From Membranipora membranacea (Eukaryota > Bryozoa > Gymnolaemata > Cheilostomatida > Membraniporidae), in NCBI GenBank assembly GCA_914767715.1, contig OU612071.1, positions 18,968,948 to 19,032,947 on the forward strand: a stretch of DNA of 64,000 bases. Direction: 5' to 3'. Below, in pieces: positions 1 through 11,210 of the stretch. The notes beneath the pieces are model-generated. The model was not told the DNA's origin. It did not search any database and saw only the letters and a program-made list of their open reading frames with translations. Made by a program: the position numbers and the translations under genes. Position 1 is the stretch's first letter; each line of letters begins with the position of its first letter.

Positions 1-1054
1 ATGGTTTATTAGCTGGTCAAATTTAATTAGTTAAATTTTACCGCTCTTGTTATTGGCTAGCATACCTGTGAAAATTCTTATTTCAATTTGAACATGCTCC
101 TTCATATAACTATTTAAAAAAACGCTGTCTCTTTTGCCAGCAGCAATTTTTTGTTATTTGCTGCATATTGTACAACATACTGTAAGATACAATACTGCGA
201 GTGCAATTAGGATAAAATACTCTACCAAACACAATAGTAAAGCCCTATCGATCCAATATCGCCAATGGGTATGAAAGATTGGAGGGAGGCTTTTATCAGA
301 CGATTACCCTAGATGAGTATGATTGTTTTTCTTTTATTTACACTGTTTCTAATAGCAATTGTTATTATGACTTTAAATAACTAATTATCATTAAACACAA
401 TATTAGGAGTGGAATTATATGTTTAGGTCTTGTGATGAATAAATTGAGATCCTAGTAGTATAAGCCCTACTATTTAGCCAACAGTGAAAGTCAATAAAAA
501 GAATCTACATTGTGAAGAAACATAATGTGATCGATTGTTTCTAGTAAGCACTGCGAAGGGTATGGTATCTTCGACAATTTAAAAGTCAGGATTAATCTCA
601 ACCATTTCAACCTTTGCTACATGGCAAGAGAGTAATGATCAATCATCAATTTCTTTACAAGATATGCTCCATGGACTGTTTAATCCCGACTCAATCCTAT
701 AGCTCAATCTACTAGCAATGTTGTATGTAGCGCTCTTTCTGCTTAGTGTGCTACTGTCTACCAATGCAAGGTTAGTGATTGATAATCAAAGGTGGAATCA
801 GGTTTATCCCTGAATATACATTCTTAGAACCAATGACACCTGCCCCTTGATTGTACTTGAAACACAAACTAAAATCATGTGTCCTCGATATAATTGGATT
901 TAAACCAACTATTAAAGTAAAACTCTGCTGTCAGATTTTAGCTAAACGATGGGTTTTTTACTTAAACAAAAACAATTCACGTATCAGATTAGACATTAAA
1001 AAAAAAGTCTGTGTGTTCTTCACCATGAAAAAGTCGCTGTTGATTTTGTTTCAG
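1..1054. other. Non-coding flank, nothing recognised
   Basis: AT-rich sequence with stop codons in all frames. I see no exon, RNA gene or repeat that I can name. It may be an upstream intron of the gene whose exons begin near 1055. Confidence 0.4.
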
Positions 1055-3182
1055 CTTTCTTCTGCAATATGCAAAGTACCAATGGAGCACCAAAGACGGG
1101 GCACTTAACCTGTATCTATCTGAGGAACAGATTCTTAAGGTCCTAGGTGCGAACGACACTGAAGTTATCGATTACGATTTCTTCAGAGGAATTACTATTT
1201 ACGAATATGGTTTTCACGCAAACTATGAGCTTTCTTCTTCTTATCGCCTGTTAAAGGAAAGCGAATTGGGATCGTTCACAACGCTGCCTATACGCACAAG
1301 AGATAAACATTTATATGTGAGTAGAAGTCATCAGGAATCAATCTACGGAAAGTGCTAAGTTTTTCTGTGTGTATGAGCTGCTAATGTAGAATATTAATAT
1401 CAGTTTGTTAATCAATTTTTATTCTGCTCGAATAAAAGCATATGAAATGTGTCAAATACAATTAATCTCATTTGGTCAGTACCCCCTTTGATCAGAGGAA
1501 AACTCCTGACACAACCCATTGACGTGATATATCGCCTTTTCAGTTTCTCAGGAACTACTTCACTGCCAGTAGTCTGATTTATGTTTAATATCGCAACTTT
1601 TTTCAAACCGCATGTTCCTTACTTGATTTATTGTACATTAACTAAAATACATTGAAAAAATATAGGCAGCAACAGGCAAAATGATGCAGTAAATTACGTC
1701 ATGCAAAAGCGTGTTTAAATCTAAGCAGTATTACATGAAAAGCACATTGTGTACAACAATGGATCACCTTTTTTGGGTGATTGTTTAGCATGGAAAGAGA
1801 AATGTTTATGCTCATAACTTCTTTAGTACTGAATTTATCATCAAACGCCACGATCAAAACCTCGGAAATACTCTCTAGTTTAATGGAAGCTAGTGTGTAT
1901 AATATGTTGTTTAACCTATTTTCAGTTTTTTTGCAGGAAAAAAGTGCATGTTTTGGACCAAATAAAGCTGGTTTAGCCACAAAAACTCCAATATCTCAAG
2001 ATGTAAAGCCATAATCAACAATCGCTTTGATCAAAACCTTGACAATCTCTTGTTGTTCATCATGCTTACAACAAGTTTTAATGACATCTTTCTGAATTTC
2101 TGATTTTTGGCTGGAAAATTTTGACCTAAATTACTTAAAATTTGGGTTATTATCTGTTACAGTTGTGACAACCAGGATCTGTAAGCTGGTAAGATTATTG
2201 ATTGAAGTGACAGTACAAGACCAAAATGGTATAATGAATTGGATATCTTAGTTTCTGCATTATTGGGGTTGCATGTAATGAGGGGTCAGAAATGGCCCTA
2301 TTACCATTGCAAAAATCAATTTCAAGTCTCGAAGACAGGACGCCTGAAATTATTAAGTTTCACCAAAATGTCACTCATCCCGTTAATGCCATGCCTCTTC
2401 TATATAGTGAAAGCATGAACTAACTAAAAACCTCAAAAATAAGGCAAAAAGGGCATCTTTTGCCCCAAAATGAACTTCCAGAGGTCACTGGGACTCAACG
2501 CCAAATATTTGGGAGGTTTCAACTGTGAAAATAACTATTAGACATGATAACCAATACAATATTAAAAAGTTTCAAAAAACGTTATATCACGTTAACTGGC
2601 ATATATTTATTTAACATCATTGACAAGGTTCTCTATAACGGAACACAAGAATTGATTTTTGAGCTCAATCCAGAGCAGAGATTCATTAAACTTCAAAGTG
2701 GTAAGTGTTGAGTTAAGTTATGCTTTCTCACAGGTCATATTTCAGAGCTGCATCCGAGCGAAACCTGATAATGACCTTGATGTTACAGGTTCGATATGAC
2801 CCGTGGGTAGTGAAGGGCGGATGTATGTACGCGCTTGACAGGATGCAACAAACGGTGAAACGATCAGGACATAACACCCAAGATGTGATTATAAAAAGCC
2901 TCCAATATTTGCATTTAGGTAAGCAAAGACGTTTTTATTTCTTTTTGTTATATTTCATATCAGAATTATATAGTTGGGATTTGAGTTTCTTAGTTGAGTT
3001 TGTTCATCAAAATGAACACGAGCATGTAAGTGTTTTGTCCAATGCCGACTGATATATAAAACAAAAAATAGGTTTTTACAAGTTGATCTGAAATAATCAG
3101 TCTGCAAATTTTAGGCTATGTGCCATGTAAAGGCTGTTTTGAACCGGTTGGTGTGATATATCTTGATTATTCTCACTGTTAA
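1055..3182 (+). CDS. 3' exons of an unrecognised gene
   Basis: Four exons can be chained in one reading frame: about 1055-1316 (acceptor TTTCAG, donor GTGAGT), 2628-2700 (weak acceptor, donor GTAAGT), about 2748-2918 (donor GTAAGC) and 3115-3182, ending at TAA. The splice phases agree across all junctions, which is the main evidence that the model is real. The first exon encodes a segment containing FFRGITIYEYGF and the last ends IYLDYSHC. The intron before the third exon would be only 47 bp if its acceptor is at 2746-2747, so that junction is the least certain. I do not recognise the family and assign no function. The 5' part lies upstream or outside the window. Confidence 0.5.
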
Positions 3183-3790
3183 ACGTGAAAATTGGGAAGT
3201 CAGCTATCAGATATATCCCCAGTGAAATGCTGTTTCAATGATGCGTGTAGATGCGATAAATGGTAATGCTTGGAGTGAATCAGAAAAAAATGTTTGGTAG
3301 GTTGATACATGGCTTGGGACTGTTTCATTGGTGCCTCAGTGGAAACCTAAATGTGCAGCTTTAGATTTATCTTGGTCATGCAGATATAGTCTTCGGCAAA
3401 AAGGTTGGCCCTGGCATTAGAAATGCTAAATTTCTTATTTTACAGGGGAAACCATATTTTCTTCGTTATCTCCCATGAAGATAACATATCATAAATGTTC
3501 TGATGGCCAATAACTGCAAGGAGGCTTAAATGTATCCCATGCTTCCAGGTGCTATAAATGAAAGATAAATTACTCATGGTGAGACACCTAGCACTGCAGC
3601 TTCAAAAATTGAGTTCTATCTAAACACATATTTGGGTGTAATCTCTGAGAAAGCCCAAGCGTTAATAGCAAGTTTGTAGAATTCAACCAAAGAAAAACTA
3701 GCTTGAAATGAGTGTGGTATTTCTTCCTTCTCAGCTTGTCGGCTGTGATTGAAGTGTCACTGCCAATGGTCGATTGGTGCCAGCTCAGTT
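3183..3790. other. Intergenic, nothing recognised
   Basis: Sequence downstream of the first gene's stop codon. No open frame longer than about 75 codons and no recognisable element until the repeat units that begin near 3790. Confidence 0.3.
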
Positions 3791-4330
3791 TTGGCAGCTC
3801 GCTGCACACCCACAATTAGGAGGTATTCTATGGCCTCAACTTTAGGATGCATTCTAGTTTTCTAATATGCAATATATTCTCAGTATGAGGATTTAAGGCA
3901 CCTTGCGTCCCTCTTTAGGGGCAGCCCAATCTTCTTACTAAACAGCAATGAAGGTGGCATTTTGGCTTAGATCAAAGTGGCACTGCCGTTGGTTAGTGCC
4001 AGCTTAAGTTTTGTTGCTGCACACCCAATTCGGGAGGTGTTTGATGTCCTCAAACTTCTAGGATGCATTCTAGATTTCAGGATTAATCACATTCTCAGTA
4101 TAAGGTCTTAATACCTTGTGTCTCTTTTGAGGGGCAGTCAAATCTTCTGTCACTTACCAAACAGCAAGGGTTGTGTTTGCCTTTCAGCTTATATCAAAGT
4201 GTCACTGCCAATGACTTAATAGTGACAGTTTTAGTTTTCCCAGCTTGCTGCGGGCCAAGTTCAGGAAGTCTTTGATGGCTCTTACTGAGTATCAGGAATT
4301 ATAGGCAGCGCAATCCTCTGTCCTTCACTC
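3790..4330. repeat. Tandem ~215-230 bp diverged repeat, three units
   Basis: Three diverged copies begin at the phrase CTGCACACCC near 3802 and 4017 and at a relative near 4248, spacings of about 215 and 231 bp. Each unit continues with GATGCATTCTAG-like, CCTTGYGTCYCT-like and GGGGCAG..CAATCTTCT-like blocks and a copy of CAACAGCA. A single further copy lies at 25,668-25,820, so this is also a dispersed family. No coding potential is visible. Confidence 0.65.
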
Positions 4331-6370
4331 AACAGCAAAAGATTGTACTGGTTGACCTTCCATGAATGACTCCAATGTCCATAGCATAGTTTTTAGGTGG
4401 TATTTCTGCAGCGTAGCGCATGGTTTCCTGTTTTTTTTTCTGTTCTGCTTGATTTCGCTGGCTGCTAATATCAAGAAGGTGCCATATATCAGGTTGAACA
4501 TGTTCAAACAAGAGTGTCACATAATATTGGACCTTTTTCACAATATGGAACGTCAGTTTGATCTGATCAATTTTTCTTTGTACTGTTGTAATGGACAATC
4601 TTGTTAGGAATAGGCTTGTGCAAACATAGTGCCCAATTTTAGGGGCCAATGTAACACCTAGGTGATACATGTGAGGCTAGTGCTATCAGGTGCAAAATGC
4701 CTGCACCGAAAAATAGCTGTGGTTCCTTATGAAAAAGGTGAACATTGAGCATTGAGGGGGAGAGCGTAACAAAACTGATAGAACACAGGCTATAATAATT
4801 GGCAGCAATTTTGCTGATTGTAAACCTGAAAATTTAGGGGGTGGACAAGAATGTAGCAAAGAGACGATTGTTCTTGAAGTGCTATCGACATAGCGAATGG
4901 CTTATCGCATATTTATTTTGTCAGTCCACAAACTTTTTCTGTCGAAAAACATGATAACAATGCCAAAAAAAATATATCAATGATTTGCTGTTCAGGTAAA
5001 ACAAAAACTTAACCATTGAGTGAATTAATTAGTAACAGCTCACTTGCGAAGTAAAAACTGATGAAAGTAAATATATAATTAAATCAATTTTGCCTGTCTA
5101 ATAACAAAACTCTGAGGTTATTAGTTGCAATAAGTATACCAATCAATTCATCTCGAAGTGATTTCAAACATTTACGGTGTTATAAGAATATATTATCAAA
5201 ATTCTCGGCGAGTACATGTAGCGTACAATATCAGAAAATAAAGTAGTATTGTACTTCACAGTTAGCTATGTAGGGCTGCAAAGAAGTTTGAGGTAATTAG
5301 TTGCAATAGGCATAAGAATCTATCTTTTCGAACAAGATTTCATAAATTTACAGCGTCAAAAGTTCAAAATATCATCCAAATTTTCAGCTAGAGTCTTGTA
5401 GGGTTAAAACTTCAGAAAACAAAATGATATTGGAATTCACAGTTAGATAAGTATGACGAAATAAACATGATCAAATTAAATTACCGTGAGCAAATGTCAT
5501 ACATGCTCAGTAAAGCCAACATAGCCTTTGTTGTCGAGTTAAGAGCTTTCTGGACAAACCAACTCGATGGTAAATTATAGTTTGTTGAATAACGTGTGAC
5601 GGGGACAGGGTAAAGTGAATATTGTGCAGTGATAGCCTTCGTAATGCTCCAATACTGTTATAGCCTAGTCTTGTCATTACGCATGGACAAGACTGATACA
5701 TTGACAATCCCATCAGGCATCATCTCCTGAATCTCTGTGAAGGAGCAACTTAATCAGTGTGGCTTCGGATCATGACATTTTTCTCACTATCCAACTGAGA
5801 AATATTTCAGATAGGAAATTTAGTATTCTTTGAATGACCTTCTCAGTATTTTTTTCAACAAGGAGGGTCCAATGGATTGTGGCGCGTTAAGAACTCACGG
5901 TATTCTAACCTATGAGTACACAGTGATTCTCTCTTGTGACCCTGAAACTGTCAATTTGAATTTGATTGCCCAACCAAAAGTTATCCTGCTCAATATAACG
6001 CAATGTGATAGCCTAGCGCTTTTCAAAAACTCTGAGTGAAGAAAAGCAATGGCATGTTATTGAAATGAAATCCGCTACTAGCTGAACATAAACGAGAAAA
6101 CTAGAAACAGTAAAGAAAGCAGATTGTGCAAGATTTAAAGTAATTGCCGAGTCTCGAATTTTGAAACACTTTGACTGTGGTTACAACCGCTGTTGTTTAG
6201 CTTCCCTCTGCTACATAGAGTCTGGATAGCTCATATGGTTGCATTCTAAGGACTAGTGGAAGGTATAGAAATCACCCGAACACTCATCATCTAAAAAAAC
6301 AATAGTATATTTAATGTTATCGGAACCCTGTTGAAAGGGGAATATTTTTTTGTTTTCGGATTCTCTTATT
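4331..6370. other. Intergenic, nothing recognised
   Basis: AT-rich DNA. The open frames here, including 4329-4670 and 5830-6039, have no recognisable domain, no initiation context and no convincing splice sites. I see nothing supportable. Confidence 0.3.
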
Positions 6371-6375
6371 TTTCT

Positions 6376-6460
6376 CAAGCCGAGCATGGCCCGGCGGTAA
6401 GCATCAAATACTCTGACGCAGGAGGCCGGGGTTCAAATCCCAGTGGCGGCAGATAATTTG
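6376..6460 (+). repeat. tRNA-derived SINE head or degenerate tRNA
   Basis: A pol III A box-like segment (TGGCCCGGCGG, near 6386) is followed about 35 bp later by a B box (GGTTCAAATCC, near 6430). The whole block resembles a tRNA in size, and its outer ends pair only partly (GCCG with CGGC), so a functional tRNA is unlikely. A SINE 5' head is the simplest reading. The 3' limit of a SINE body is not clear. Confidence 0.55.
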
Positions 6461-7702
6461 ATGTTTTTTTCTCGTCCGTATAATGGAAATGGCTGCATAC
6501 TTTGAGATCAAGCCAAGAGGTCATAACTAAGCTCAAAATGCATATGGAGACATGGTGAATGCTGAGATGCAACCTCATATCATTGGTTTGGAGCTGTACA
6601 GACTTCAATGAGCAGTCATTTGCATGTGTGGCATGAGTTAAGACAGGAAGTTGAGAGAGCAGTAACTGTATAATTATATGTGATCGTATTCAACCGACAG
6701 CAGAGAGTCAAGATATGATATTTTAGTATACATTCTGTGCATAATTGAGCTATGACACATTACATTCACCAAATTTATTATAACCCATACAATAGACAAT
6801 GATGCTTTATCCTAAACCAACAGGAGCAATACATTTACAGAAATTAGCCCTTAAATTAGAGGCTACATGGCTAAAATTTATAATAGATTAATGCTCTAAT
6901 ACCAGGCACCCTCCACGTAAAAAACTATCTGGCTTCATTCAAGTTAATTGGTCAATCATGTGTTCATTGTCCAATCATGTTATTTTACCATCTCTCATTT
7001 ATCACATGGCATCAAAGGCTGTTTGATGGCCTTAGGTGTATAAATGCTGACAGATAAAAAATAATGTCCATTTTCGAAATCAAGTTATAATAACTGTCTT
7101 TCTATGCAATTGTTTTGATATGCACTTTTCTCATATTTTAGTTCTCATTTTGATTTAGGTATGTTTGTGAAATAAAGGAGAAGTGTGTAATATATTTCAA
7201 TACATGACTAAAAATATTGCCAAGTTACCCTGCTACGTTGTCCTATCACTAAACAAATCAGTTTAAGCTTTTTTGCATGTCTCTCTTGTATGCAGATTAA
7301 GAAATTTGGTATGTCTCATTGGTTGCAATATCATAATGTTTGTTCACGTAAGGGATTATCTGCTTCATTTAACAATATCTAATGGTAACTAAGATCTGAG
7401 ACAGAGCCCTAATTAATTCCCCTTTAGTTGTAATTCCTCTGCTGTGGAATCCAGTGAAATATTTATTGCAGCCCAGGTCAATTCATGTGAATCATAGCTT
7501 AGACTAATAATTTTTAGTAGGGAGATGCTTACATAGGCCAGAAAAACAAAGACCTCAACCTTATGACTCCCAACTAAAAAAGTGCATAATGGCGAAGAAA
7601 GATGTCTCTGCGTGCTGAGAGTATTTACCAACTAATTTTATGTGGAAAAAAATCAAATCCTCCCCATAAGTTTTTCTCTCAACATTGTTACATCACTATG
7701 CA
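6461..7702. other. Intergenic, nothing recognised
   Basis: AT-rich sequence with short unrelated open frames. A phrase near 6887 (GATTAATGCTCTAATACCAG) has a relative near 20,283 on the other side of the Polinton, which suggests another dispersed repeat. Confidence 0.3.
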
Positions 7703-7835
7703 TACTGGCTTAATCGCCAGATAGATCTTTATCGCGCTGTAATTCAATTATTTTCCCTGCAAAATAAGTCTATCTGCCTTTGTGAATTGTAATTAAGGGA
7801 TTAAAAAACCCGGTATAAAAATTCCAACTCATGGT
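7703..7835. repeat. Dispersed repeat split by the Polinton (left part)
   Basis: This segment, ending in the target site, aligns by eye with 57,386-57,510. Both contain GCCAG..AGATCTTTATCGC followed about 30 bp later by an inverted partner ending ATCTG(G/C)C, then TTGTAAT..AAGGGAT. The inverted partners suggest a hairpin or MITE-like element. Its continuation is at 20,144-20,268 beyond the Polinton. Confidence 0.65.
7830..7835. repeat. Left target-site duplication CATGGT
   Basis: The six bases immediately outside the left inverted repeat are identical to those immediately outside the right one (20,138-20,143). Six-bp duplications are the known signature of Polinton integration by the element's retroviral-type integrase. 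Confidence 0.9.
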
Positions 7836-8233
7836 AGTAGTATGTGAAAAGGCTGATCTGGCTCACTTTTTCCGCCCGAGCATTTTTGGATGCGCTGGCT
7901 CACTTTTTCCGCCCGAGTATTTTTGGATTATCTGGGACAGTTTTCCACCCGATGAAGTGAGTCAGTTTTTGTGTATAATAAATAAAATGAGATAAGATTC
8001 GAAAATTGATTGAACCTACCCTTAAAGGATTAGTATAATAAATGGGTGAAGGGGAAAAGGCAAACGCGAACCGCTCGTTTTAAGGCCGGAATCATCGCGT
8101 GTGGAAACACAGCCCCCTGGAACCCCGTAACGTGTACCCTAGAATTTTATTTACTCTCTTCTCTATATTTGAATTTTTGTGAGTACTCATTTGTACCCAT
8201 ATGCTTAAGGTCTATGGATACAACTAAAGGGCT
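7836..8233 (+). repeat. Polinton left terminal inverted repeat
   Basis: Matches the reverse complement of 19,796-20,137 over its whole length at high identity, apart from an insertion. The left copy carries a tandem repeat of the block GGCTCACTTTTTCCGCCCGA (starts near 7860 and 7896) plus about 30 bp that the right copy lacks. The open frame at 8046 inside the repeat starts with GTG, has no family resemblance and is not called as a gene. Confidence 0.92.
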
Positions 8234-8341
8234 ATTGGCAGCTCTCTCACCCGTCCCAGGTTTTGCAGTTTTTGATTATTTAAATAAATGAGGTGATGCA
8301 TCGCTTGTGTCGAACCTGGTCACACCGAAGACTTTCACGCG

Positions 8342-8591
8342 GTGTCCGACAGCATTATACATCACATGGGAACACATCTTCCGTGCTCAGTTTGTAGATG
8401 GAGAGGTTGTAATATACTGTTTTATAACATACCTTACTGCGGATATAAATACTTCTACATAGCTCGGCTAAAGCGCTGTAGGCGTACAAAATATTCAGCG
8501 CATGGACGGTGTGGGGTATGCAATGAGTGGGGTGTTTAATCACAACGGAAGAAACTACTGTTCTGCATCATGCTATATTCAGTCCTACTAA
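8342..8591 (+). pseudogene. Small Cys-rich zinc-binding-like protein, frameshifted
   Basis: An open frame of 65 codons contains CSVC and CGVC pairs. After a one-base frame change near 8535 the adjacent frame supplies NYCSASC and a stop at 8589-8591. The combined pattern, C-x2-C followed by YCS-x2-C, resembles FCS/MYM-type treble-clef zinc fingers. The stop codon abuts the TAAATG start of the next gene, which supports this being a real reading frame. No ATG is visible at the 5' end, so the start is unknown. Role unknown; nucleic-acid or protein binding is inference from the cysteine pattern. Confidence 0.45.
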
Positions 8592-8597
8592 TAAATG
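8586..8597 (+). promoter_or_regulatory. TACTAATAAATG gene-junction motif
   Basis: Upstream stop codon, an AATAAA hexamer and the next ATG are fused within 12 bases. The same arrangement recurs at several other gene starts in the element on both strands. Confidence 0.55.
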
Positions 8598-9353
8598 GAA
8601 GAACAAATTAAAATCTTTGAAGAGCTTGCAAAAGCAAAGCATAAGGCAAGACTGCACTTTTTGGAGGAAAAAAGTAAGAGCGTGCTTAAGGATGAACTGG
8701 TGAAAGCTCAGGTGGCACCCATTGTGACTCCCATTGTAGAAGCGATTACAAAAACTAAGCCATCTCCTGAGAAAGAAGCACTAGCAAAAGATGACATACG
8801 TAGAATTTTCACTGAATTGTACAGAACTAAATTTGAAGATCTGACCCGAAATAAATATATACAGGCCGTGTCGGGAATATACCAGGATGATAACTTGTTT
8901 AACACATTTTTGACTCTAAATAAGAATGGGATATATCGAGTACCTACTCCAAAATGCAAAAATATGGAGTGGTTGAGTCTCTAATATTTTACGGTCAAGG
9001 TGGCAAAAACCTTGACCTGCTGCCTACTCGCCGATTTTGATGAGTTTTATAAGATAAACTCAGACACCATGCAGCAGATGTTGACTCAAGGGGAATCTCA
9101 TGATGATGATAATATACAACGAGAGGGGAGTGATGAGGAAGGTGATGAGGACACCGTTTATGCTGATGCAGAAAATGAGAGCTTTATTTCTGGAGAAGGT
9201 CTTGCTGAGCGCCTATCCATATTGGGCGCATCCAAAAATGCTGGGAACACGAGCCTAGATTTGGTAAACGAGGGTCAAGATATTTTAAAATTGCTTTTGA
9301 AGAAAGGAAAAATTGACAAGGCCAAATATCGACAACTGGAAAGTATGTTTTGA
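8595..9353 (+). pseudogene. Unidentified Polinton protein, acidic, two frameshifts
   Basis: The first frame starts at ATG 8595 directly behind the TAATAAATG motif. It encodes a charged N-terminal region of about 125 residues, predicted helical (MEEQIKIFEELAKAKHK). The reading frame changes near 8955 and again near 9040. The last frame carries an acidic stretch (DEEGDEDTVYADAE) and a C-terminal segment ILKLLLKKGKIDKAKYRQLE. Between the two published frames the third frame is open (includes IFYGQGGKNLDLL), so one original gene is more likely than two. It precedes the minor capsid gene and is probably a virion or assembly protein, but I recognise no family. Confidence 0.6.
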
Positions 9354-9372
9354 TACTAATAAATAAGAAAAC

Positions 9373-10085
9373 ATGTTTATGTTAAGCGGAGTTGGTACCA
9401 ACATCAAATTAGAGCTTGAAAATCCCATATCCGGTGACTATCAAATTGCGCTGCAAGGGCTTTTAACCTTTTACTCATGGCCAAATATTACCGCTGCCAA
9501 TAATGTGCTCAAGTATACGATGAAAGAACAAATAGGGGATGTACAAAAAAACATAACTTTTCCACACGGTGCTTACAACATGAAGGCCATGGCAAGCTTA
9601 ATTATAACAGAGCTGAGACGTAAGGGGGATGATAAGGCTTTTCGTCTAGGTGCTAACACAAGCACATTGAAGGCTGTTTAGATGTGAACCTAGCCAATTG
9701 TGTGGTGAACATTGGTGACTCAACAATAAAGAGTATTTTTGGGTGGGCTACTGGGGATTTAGCTCAAGGTACGCACATGTCTCCTGATAAAGTAAATATA
9801 ACCAATGTCAATACAGTTTTAGTCCACTGTAACATTGCTCAAGGCGCTTACTCAGTGGACTCAAATGGAATGTTGTCAGGTAGGACCGTGTTGGGATATT
9901 TTTTCCCCAATTTTGCTCCTGGATATAAGATAAACATTGAGCCTAGACAATTGTTTTACCTACCCGTAAATACCCCGCTGATTAAGGAGGTTGTAGTGTG
10001 GCTAACGGATCAGGATAATAAGCCTATTGATAACGGTCGTGAAAAACTAGCAGTAAATCTCCATATAAAACCATATAATAAATGA
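9373..10085 (+). pseudogene. Minor capsid protein, penton-like single jelly roll
   Basis: In Polintons this protein forms the pentameric vertices of the icosahedral capsid. Two frames, 9373-9681 and 9684-10085, are separated by a one-base frame change near 9675. Family features are visible: an N-terminal segment around NPISGDYQIALQGLLTFYSW, then VLVHCNIAQGAYS, the loop YFFPNFAPGYKI, the segment QLFYLPVNTP and the C-terminal VVVWLTDQDNKPID. About 236 residues in all, a normal length. The start ATG at 9373 lies 19 bp behind a TACTAATAAATA motif. The stop TGA overlaps the ATG of the next frame. Confidence 0.85.
10074..10084 (+). promoter_or_regulatory. TATAATAAATG start motif
   Basis: The ATG at 10082 overlaps the TGA of the minor capsid gene (ATGA), and the AATAAA hexamer sits inside its last codons. 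Same signature as other starts in the element. Confidence 0.5.
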
Positions 10086-10643
10086 AAAGAATAAGGAGAG
10101 TATACGTTAGGGGGTCGAGCTATCCCATATATATTGGGAACGGTATTCACTCCCATGACCGCAAGAAGGTTTTCAGATTCATCAATCCGCGAAGCGGTAT
10201 TATAGATATGAGTAGAATGGTAGAGAAATGGTAGAGAATGGTAGAGAACGACTTCAGGCAACGTGTAAAATATGCGGTGGTTTGAAGTCCAAGTTTTTAC
10301 CCAATGATAAAGTTGGTGGAGATATTGTTAGTCTGATTAATAAAGCTAGAAAAGAGTTCCACGTATCTTGCTATAACTTTTGCGGACCGGGGACAAAGCT
10401 GAGTGAACGGCTCGACTCTAATGATAACCCGATTACACAGCCATAAATGCCATAGATAGGGCCTGCATGAAACATGATATTGTGTATAGAGATAATAAAG
10501 ACCTGCGGTCGCGACAAGAGGCTGATGTAAAACTAATCCACGACCTAAACGGACTGGATAACTTAAAGCTGACGGAAAAGTTTTCCAGGGGGCTAATAAA
10601 AACGGTCATGAAAGGAAAAGTTATGTTCGGTATGGGGTATTAA
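10082..10643 (+). pseudogene. Phospholipase-A2-like (parvovirus VP1-type) protein, broken
   Basis: The family hydrolyses phospholipids in parvovirus VP1, helping the capsid cross endosomal membranes; adintoviruses are known to carry a similar domain. Here a calcium-loop-like CGPGT sits in the frame 10228-10443. The catalytic pattern AIDRACMKHDIVYRDN follows in a different frame at about 10,443-10,643, so a one-base frame change at about 10,440 separates the calcium loop from the His-Asp dyad. A further disruption near 10,225, at a short repeat of ATGGTAGAGA, separates a 47-codon N-terminal frame starting at ATG 10082. This copy cannot encode an intact enzyme. The stop TAA at 10,641 abuts the ATPase start. 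Confidence 0.75.
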
Positions 10644-10649
10644 TAAATG
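10638..10649 (+). promoter_or_regulatory. TATTAATAAATG gene-junction motif
   Basis: The stop of the phospholipase-like gene, an AATAAA hexamer and the ATPase ATG (10,647) are contiguous. Part of the recurring signature. Confidence 0.55.
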
Positions 10650-11159
10650 AACATAAAAAATTTTGGAGAAAAACGATATAAGGATGTTAATCATCGGCCA
10701 ATCCGGCTGCGGAAAGACAAATTTGGTGGTTAACCTGACAATGAAGTATATAAAATGGTCGTCTCTGTACGTTATTACCAACACCCCTAGCCAACGCATT
10801 TATGACGTTTTACGCGAGGAAGAGGATGTCAAGTTTCTATCTCCCGGAGACCTAAGCCTAGACTTATTCGAGGAAATGCCACTACTCACTCTGGTTATTT
10901 TTGATGACTTTATGCTAGAGAAAGATCAGACATTTCCCTCTTTAATATTTTCTCAGGGAAGACATAAGAAGGTTAATGCTATCTATATCTCCCAAAAGTT
11001 TACCGCGACAAAACTGGTAATCCGTCCGCTAATATTTTGGTAATGTTTAACATTGATAAAAAGAGTAGGGAAGGGGTTCACAGCATGTACACATCGGCTG
11101 ATATGGATGTCAGTGACTTTAAAAAGTTAAAGTTAGTGGATAGAGATTTTTGCCCATGA
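10647..11159 (+). pseudogene. A32-like genome-packaging ATPase (FtsK/HerA type), frameshifted
   Basis: These ATPases pump viral DNA into preformed capsids. Walker A is visible as LIIGQSGCGKTNL near the N-terminus and Walker B as LTLVIFDDFM. A downstream block ANILVMFNID matches the family's asparagine-containing sensor motif. The ATG after the TAATAAATG motif is out of frame with Walker A (frame change near 10,656). A second frame change near 11,025 leads to the C-terminal frame that ends at 11,157-11,159. A further short frame to 11,215 may be the original tail. The result is shorter than typical Polinton ATPases, consistent with decay. Confidence 0.88.
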
Positions 11160-11210
11160 ATTGCAGAAGCAAAAAATACATCAAAAACTTTTCTAAATAT
11201 ATTTACACAG

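Noticed and set aside
851-1108. Plus-strand frame with a signal-like MKKSLLILFQL segment
   Set aside because: It stops just where a better frame opens after a TTTCAG acceptor; the hydrophobic run is the polypyrimidine tract of that intron.
8046-8291. GTG-started frame in the left inverted repeat
   Set aside because: No family resemblance; the ATG that follows the TATAATAA motif there opens only a short different frame.
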